From: Flavobacteriaceae bacterium
Lineage (GTDB): Bacteria; Bacteroidota; Bacteroidia; Flavobacteriales; Flavobacteriaceae
Reading direction: 5' to 3'
NCBI GenBank assembly: GCA_030613745.1
Contig: JAUWLK010000064.1
Coordinates: 1-11,203 of the forward strand
DNA: 11,203 nt
Shown: positions 6,752 to 11,203 of the stretch, piece by piece
Layout of the letters: each line of letters starts with the position of its first letter
How positions within the stretch are numbered: position 1 is the stretch's first letter
Notes under the pieces: model-generated
Databases searched by the model: none
Seen by the model: the letters and a program-made list of their open reading frames with translations, nothing else
What the model was told of the DNA's origin: nothing
Program-made: the position numbers and the translations under genes

Positions 6752-8047
6752 ATGAAAACAAAATCAGATTTCTTTAAAAAAAGGACAATATATTTTGTTA
6801 TGTTTTTATTTATAGCAATAGGGTATTTCCAAACAATTCCTCAAGCAATAGCACAACAAATAGAAACAGATGATTATGTTACCTATAAAGGGTTGGTTAT
6901 AGATATCAATTCTAAAAAATCATTAGAATTTGCAACTCTTTCTGTAAATGAAACCAATATATCTACCATCACCAATTCTGATGGAAAATTTTTGTTAAAA
7001 GTTCCAAAAAATTTGACAGATAAAAGCGTAACGATATCTTATTTGGGCTACTATAATAAAGTATTTTCATTATCTAAACTTTCCACTGAAAATACCACTA
7101 TTAAATTAGTTGCATCAATTGAAAAATTACCAGAAATCAGTATTATTTCTAAAGATCCAGACTTTATAGTTAAAAAGGTTATGGAAAATAAAAGGAAAAA
7201 TTATTTTCAAGATCCTGTTATAATGAAAGCTTTTTACCGAGAATCTATAAAAAAACGAAGAACTTATGCGTCACTTTCTGAGGCGGTGGTTGAGATTTAT
7301 AAGAAACCTTATCAATCAAAAGGTTTTGATTATGTAAAACTTAATAGAGCTAGAAAAAGTACTGATTATAGAAAAATTGACACATTGGTAATAAAACTTC
7401 AAGGAGGACCTTATAACAATATAAATATTGATTTGATAAAAAACCGTGATATGTTTTTTAGCGAAGACATTTTTGAAAAATATAAATTTACTTTTGAAAA
7501 AGTTATAAGTATCAATAACAGAATGGCTTATGTTATTAATTTCAATCCTTATAAGTATATAGACGAACCTTTATTTTTTGGAAAATTATATATTGATGTT
7601 AATACATATGCTTTGAGTAAAGCAATATTTAGTTTAAACCTTGATAATCCAAAAAAATCAAGTAAATATTTTGTTAAGAAAAAACCTGCTAAAGCTGATG
7701 TTACACCTACAATTGCTAATTATAGAGTTGATTATAGAGTAAAAGATGGTAAATGGTATTTCGGTTATAGCCGAATTGAATTGACATTTAAAATAAATTG
7801 GAAAAAGAAATTATTCAATTCATTATACAATATAACCATTGAAATGGCTGTAACGGATTGGAAGATAAATGCAGATAAAGATACTTTGAAGAACAGAGAA
7901 AAACTAAAAACAAATGTTATTTTAAATGATAAAGCTTCAGGTTTTTCTAATCCTGAATTTTGGGGAGAATATAATGTTATTGAACCTGATAAGTCCATAG
8001 AGAACGCTATTAAAAAAATACAACGTCAATTAAATAAAAAAGGATAG
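6752..8047 (+). CDS. Secreted/envelope protein with carboxypeptidase-like regulatory domain
   Basis: An exported protein of 431 residues. A positively charged N-terminus (KKR), a hydrophobic stretch at about 12-28 and AIA-QQ at 32-36 form a Sec signal peptide, probably cut after Ala34. Residues 45-120 form a CarboxypepD_reg-like beta-sandwich: YKGLVIDINSKKSLEFATLSV, then TNSDGKFLLKVP and ISYLGY. This domain also precedes many TonB-dependent receptors, but no plug or barrel follows here. The remaining 300 residues are rich in Lys, Tyr and Asn and hold alternating strands such as FFGKLYIDVNTYALSKAIF and GKWYFGYSRIEL. That arrangement is seen in a common Bacteroidota family of carboxypeptidase-like regulatory domain proteins of unknown role. 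There is no catalytic site and no lipobox. It is probably periplasmic or outer-membrane-associated. It is divergent from xdhA and separated from the next gene by 257 bp, so most likely a single-gene unit. Confidence 0.85.
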   Translation: MKTKSDFFKKRTIYFVMFLFIAIGYFQTIPQAIAQQIETDDYVTYKGLVIDINSKKSLEFATLSVNETNISTITNSDGKFLLKVPKNLTDKSVTISYLGYYNKVFSLSKLSTENTTIKLVASIEKLPEISIISKDPDFIVKKVMENKRKNYFQDPVIMKAFYRESIKKRRTYASLSEAVVEIYKKPYQSKGFDYVKLNRARKSTDYRKIDTLVIKLQGGPYNNINIDLIKNRDMFFSEDIFEKYKFTFEKVISINNRMAYVINFNPYKYIDEPLFFGKLYIDVNTYALSKAIFSLNLDNPKKSSKYFVKKKPAKADVTPTIANYRVDYRVKDGKWYFGYSRIELTFKINWKKKLFNSLYNITIEMAVTDWKINADKDTLKNREKLKTNVILNDKASGFSNPEFWGEYNVIEPDKSIENAIKKIQRQLNKKG

Positions 8048-8063
8048 AATTGTTTATTTCATC

Positions 8064-8148
8064 AGAATTTTAAAAAAAATCAAATTTTATTTTTCAACCT
8101 TGATTTATTTTAGAATAAATAAAAGGAATCAAATCATTTTAAAATTCT
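8064..8148. repeat. Nested inverted repeats after the gene ending at 8047, candidate terminator
   Basis: AGAATTTTAAAA at 8064-8075 is perfectly inverted at 8137-8148 (TTTTAAAATTCT). Between them lies a second inverted pair, TTGATT at 8100-8105 with AATCAA at 8127-8132. Inside that is a short hairpin of ATTTATT (8103-8109) and AATAAAT (8114-8120) around a 4-nt loop; it shares bases with the second pair, so not all stems can form together. All arms are nearly pure A+T, so stability is modest. The position, 17 bp after a stop codon and before a new transcription unit, suits a terminator, but in DNA this A+T-rich a chance origin is possible. The rest of the 8048-8304 gap shows no convincing gene. 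Confidence 0.4.
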
Positions 8149-8304
8149 AATTAATAAGGTGTTTTTCTAATATCATTGTTTTTATCCATAGCATATATGT
8201 AATGAGTCAAAATAATGTTTTAATAAAATTTTAATATAATTATATGGTTTAATTTGTAATTTGCCCACTTTTTCAACAAGAAAATTTAGATTTTTATCAT
8301 ACAA

Positions 8305-8976
8305 ATGCAGTTAAGAAACATCTATATACTTTTTTCACTATTTTTCATTTCAATAAATTTATATTCACAAATAGATAATAATAAAGTGATTGTAACAGGT
8401 AAATTTAATTATCAGCCTGATAATGATGAGCAATTGAATTTTATCTCTTCAAATACTATTGAACAAAAAAGAGAGATTATTACTCGTTTTGGAACATTAG
8501 AAGATATCTCAGACTATTTCCCAAAATACAGTGTAAATAAAAAAGAGAATAAAAAAAGTATGTCTAGCCATAATCAAAGGGATAAAGATATATTAGTTAA
8601 AAAATATTGGAATGGAAAAGATGTTAGTGTTGTAAAACTAAAAACAAAACTTGAGCTTGGTAAAATTGAAACAAATACACAGAGAATTAGAATTGAATGT
8701 CGTGACCATAGTTATGTTGACGGTGATAGAGTGAGGTTATATGTTAACGAAAAAGTTGTTAGATCAAATATTGTCCTACAAGGTGGCTATTATACAATTG
8801 ATGTTACTTTAAACGATGGCTTTAATCGTATTGATATTGAAGCTCTAAATCAAGGTTTATCTGGTCCAAATACAGCTGAATTCAATGTTTTTGACGAATA
8901 TGGAAAATTATTAGCTTCTAAAGAATGGAATATATTAACAGGATATATTGCTACATTGATAGTTTTTAAAAACTAA
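8305..8976 (+). CDS. Secreted protein of unknown function upstream of a class A PBP
   Basis: A 223-residue exported protein. A hydrophobic segment at 6-20 followed by YS-Q at 20-22 is a standard Bacteroidota signal peptide, probably cut after Ser21. The middle part (about 45-105) is charged and likely flexible. Residues about 106-222 look like one compact beta-sandwich: RIRIECRDHSYVDGDRVRLYV at 127-147, a GYYTIDVTLNDGFNRIDIEALN stretch at 161-182, then SGPNTAEFNVFDE at 186-198 and a closing GYIATLIVFKN. The pattern of a ligand-like DHSYVDGD loop and a SGPNTAEF strand resembles secreted proteins I recall from other Flavobacteriia. I cannot name a function, and no enzyme motif is visible. Only 49 bp separate it from the PBP gene on the same strand, which suggests co-transcription and perhaps an envelope role. 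Confidence 0.85.
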   Translation: MQLRNIYILFSLFFISINLYSQIDNNKVIVTGKFNYQPDNDEQLNFISSNTIEQKREIITRFGTLEDISDYFPKYSVNKKENKKSMSSHNQRDKDILVKKYWNGKDVSVVKLKTKLELGKIETNTQRIRIECRDHSYVDGDRVRLYVNEKVVRSNIVLQGGYYTIDVTLNDGFNRIDIEALNQGLSGPNTAEFNVFDEYGKLLASKEWNILTGYIATLIVFKN

Positions 8977-9025
8977 TACTTAAAATAATTTTTATACATT
9001 TTAATTTTTACTATAACTTTCTATC

Positions 9026-11203
9026 ATGGTAAAAAAAATTTTAAAATTTACAATCAAACTTTTTTTTCTTGCAATCCTAATTTTAGGATTATTCATTACA
9101 GCTGTTCATTATGGTGTATTTGGGCATTTATTTACTGAAAGTGAATTAAAAGAATTTAAAAATGAAACAGCTTCATTGGTTTTGTCAGAGAATGGAGTAT
9201 TAATAGGGAAGTTTTTTGCTGAAAACAGAACAAACATTGAATACCAGTTTATTCCAAAACACTTAATTAATGCTCTAATTTCAACCGAAGATGCTCGGTA
9301 TTTTGAGCATACAGGAGTTGACTCACGAAGTATGTTGCGCGTTTTGTTTAAAACAATTATTTTAAATAAACAAAATTCTGGTGGAGGTAGCACCATTACG
9401 CAACAATTAGCAAAAAACATGTACGGACGTAATAATTATGGCCCTTTGAGTATGTTGGTAAATAAAACCAAAGAAGTAATTTTAGCAAACCGATTAGAAA
9501 ATATTTATAGCAAAGAAGATATTTTAACTTTATATTTAAATACGATCCCTTTCGGGGAAAATGTTTTTGGAATCGAATCAGCTTCAAGAAGATATTTTAA
9601 TAAAAGTGTATCAAAATTAAAAATTGAAGAAGCTGCTGTTTTGGTAGGTATGCTCAAGGCAAATACTTATTACAATCCGAGATTGTATCCAGATCATGCA
9701 ATAAAACGCCGAAATGTAGTTTTGAGGCAAATGGAAAAATACGATTATCTATCAGAAATTATATCCGATTCAATTCAAAAAATACATTTAAAACTGGATT
9801 ATGCAAATTTGAAATCTGAAGGTCACGCAAATTATTTTTTAGTTCAAGTTAAAAAGGAAGTGAATGAAATTTTAAAAAGTATTAATAAAAAATATGATAC
9901 CATTTATGATATTCGTAAAAGTGGATTGATAATTGAAACAACTTTAAATTTTAAGTTGCAAAGTTATGCCCAGAAAGCTTTTCAAAGCCATTTGAGTAAA
10001 ATGCAAAAACGTTTGACAAAGCAATATAAAAGTGGTATAAGTAAAAAAAGTCTGCAAAAATTAGTAAGCAAAGAATTGGAAAAATTACAATTAACGGATG
10101 TTGCAGATATAAAAAAGAATAGAGAAATATTTTCTTGGAAAGGTTTTTATACGGATTCAATTTCAATAAGAGATAGTATAAATCAATCTCTTACATTATT
10201 ACATGCAGGTTTTCTTGCTATTGATCCAAATACTGGTGCAATAAAATCATGGATTGGAGGAATTGATTACCGCACACAGCCTTATGATCAAATTTTTGCT
10301 CAACGCCAAACAGCTTCAGCGTTTAAGCCAATTTTATATGCTACAGCTATACAAAATGGAGCTATGCCTTGTCAGTACTTAGATAACGACCAGTTAATCT
10401 TAACTGATTTTGACAATTGGCAACCACAAAATTATGACCATTCCTTTGGCGGGAATTATTCAATAGCAGCTTCTTTAGCAAAATCTATAAATATTCCAAC
10501 AGTAAATTTATTTATGCAAGTTCCATTTTCAGATTTAAAAAACACATGGGAAACATTAGGTTTTAGTCAAGAACTTATCAACAAACCATCTACAGCATTA
10601 GGAGCAACAACTGCAAGTTTATACGAAATGGCTTTTGCTTATGCAAGTTTTGCAAATGGTGGATTTAAAGTTGAACCCCAAATAATCGTATCAGTTAAAA
10701 CTTCAAAAGGAAAAGTGTTATATAAAAATAAGTTTTTAAAATCAGAAAAAATTGTTTTTGAAAAGCAAAGTACAGATTTATTGAATGCAATATTACAAAA
10801 AGCTATAATTGAAGGAACCGGAAAATCAATGAAAAATGTTTATGGAGTAAATTTACCTTTAGCAGGAAAAACGGGAACATCACAAGATTATGCTGATGCT
10901 TGGTTTATTGCTTATAATCCTAAACTGGTTTTGGCTACTCGTGTTGGGGCATCTTTACCTAGTATTCATTTTACTAATGGAGCAAATGGCTCGGGTAGTA
11001 CTTTGGCTTTACCTTTGGTGGCAAAAACCTTACAGAGAGTACAAAATAGTAAAAGTTTACAAAATAAGTTTTTTGATTCTTTTGATAATCTTCCTTTTGA
11101 ATATAAAGATGCTTTATTATGTGAAGATTATATAGAAGATTCAGATTTTGAAAAATTTCTTGAAGGAATCTTTAAAAAGAAAAGTACTACTTTTGAGAAA
11201 GCT
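9026..11203 (+). CDS. Class A penicillin-binding protein (PBP1A-like), 3' end outside window
   Basis: Bifunctional murein synthase anchored in the inner membrane: it polymerises lipid II and cross-links the peptides in the periplasm. From ATG 9026 the frame is open for 726 codons to the window end. A short basic start and one transmembrane helix (about 8-30) are followed by the GT51 transglycosylase domain with STEDARYFEHTGVD (catalytic Glu88), GGGSTITQQLAKN at 119-131 and YSKEDILTLYLN. A Lys-rich helical linker follows TTLNFKLQ (from 305). The transpeptidase domain begins near GFLAIDP (395) and holds SAFK with nucleophile Ser431 and Lys434, SIN at 487-489 and KTGTS at 615-619. All catalytic motifs are therefore inside the window and only a C-terminal tail is missing. 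The active-site tetrad is SAFK, where STFK or SSFK is more usual. A PBP1C assignment is less likely by overall layout. Confidence 0.94.
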   Translation, partial: MVKKILKFTIKLFFLAILILGLFITAVHYGVFGHLFTESELKEFKNETASLVLSENGVLIGKFFAENRTNIEYQFIPKHLINALISTEDARYFEHTGVDSRSMLRVLFKTIILNKQNSGGGSTITQQLAKNMYGRNNYGPLSMLVNKTKEVILANRLENIYSKEDILTLYLNTIPFGENVFGIESASRRYFNKSVSKLKIEEAAVLVGMLKANTYYNPRLYPDHAIKRRNVVLRQMEKYDYLSEIISDSIQKIHLKLDYANLKSEGHANYFLVQVKKEVNEILKSINKKYDTIYDIRKSGLIIETTLNFKLQSYAQKAFQSHLSKMQKRLTKQYKSGISKKSLQKLVSKELEKLQLTDVADIKKNREIFSWKGFYTDSISIRDSINQSLTLLHAGFLAIDPNTGAIKSWIGGIDYRTQPYDQIFAQRQTASAFKPILYATAIQNGAMPCQYLDNDQLILTDFDNWQPQNYDHSFGGNYSIAASLAKSINIPTVNLFMQVPFSDLKNTWETLGFSQELINKPSTALGATTASLYEMAFAYASFANGGFKVEPQIIVSVKTSKGKVLYKNKFLKSEKIVFEKQSTDLLNAILQKAIIEGTGKSMKNVYGVNLPLAGKTGTSQDYADAWFIAYNPKLVLATRVGASLPSIHFTNGANGSGSTLALPLVAKTLQRVQNSKSLQNKFFDSFDNLPFEYKDALLCEDYIEDSDFEKFLEGIFKKKSTTFEKA

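Noticed and set aside
6752..8047. TonB-dependent receptor assignment because of the carboxypeptidase-like regulatory domain
   Set aside because: There is no plug domain or long beta-barrel after the domain, and 431 residues are far too few.
8240..8275. Two TAATTTG motifs as a promoter for the secreted protein at 8305
   Set aside because: Each lacks one base of TAnnTTTG and no TTG lies at a suitable distance upstream.
9109..10166. Several minus-strand open frames (9109-9420, 9396-9587, 9951-10166)
   Set aside because: All are antisense to conserved GT51 and linker parts of the PBP gene and show no protein-like motifs.
10890..11135. Plus-strand open frame of 81 codons in another phase
   Set aside because: It overlaps the transpeptidase domain just after KTGTS; its Leu/Trp-rich product is a frame-shifted reading of the PBP gene.

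Overview
The window looks like chromosome from a Flavobacteriia-type member of the Bacteroidota. The reasons are the very A+T-rich DNA, genes without clear Shine-Dalgarno sequences, Bacteroidota-style signal peptides (ending in AIA-QQ and YS-Q), a carboxypeptidase-like regulatory domain protein, and generally short intergenic gaps. I see no tRNA, rRNA, CRISPR array, transposase or phage gene.

Left part (1-1464, plus strand): the last 28 codons of an unidentified gene, a 37-nt imperfect hairpin, an aquaporin Z gene (aqpZ) very like the proteobacterial protein, and a RimJ-like GNAT acetyltransferase.

Centre (1461-6555, minus strand): a compact xanthine dehydrogenase operon transcribed right to left. 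The order is xdhA (two [2Fe-2S] clusters plus FAD), xdhB (molybdopterin subunit), a small multi-pass membrane protein, then xdhC (maturation factor that inserts the sulfurated molybdenum cofactor). The genes overlap or lie within a few bases, so they are probably translationally coupled. The catalytic Glu, Arg and Glu of genuine xanthine dehydrogenases are all present in XdhB, so the operon most likely oxidises hypoxanthine and xanthine to urate. The membrane protein is the odd member: it resembles the eukaryotic Mpv17/PMP22 family only faintly and is the best candidate here for an undescribed component. The operon meets the acetyltransferase gene tail to tail, with the two stop codons overlapping.

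Right part (6752-11203, plus strand): a secreted protein with a carboxypeptidase-like regulatory domain, a 257-bp A+T-rich gap with a nested inverted repeat, a small secreted protein of unknown function, and a class A penicillin-binding protein. This last gene has a GT51 transglycosylase and a transpeptidase domain and runs off the window end with its catalytic domains intact. The small secreted protein and the PBP are 49 bp apart and may be co-transcribed, which suggests a cell-envelope role for the pair.

Most of the window is ordinary core metabolism and envelope biogenesis. I did not find a clearly new multi-gene system. The points most worth following are the in-operon membrane protein and the secreted protein paired with the PBP.
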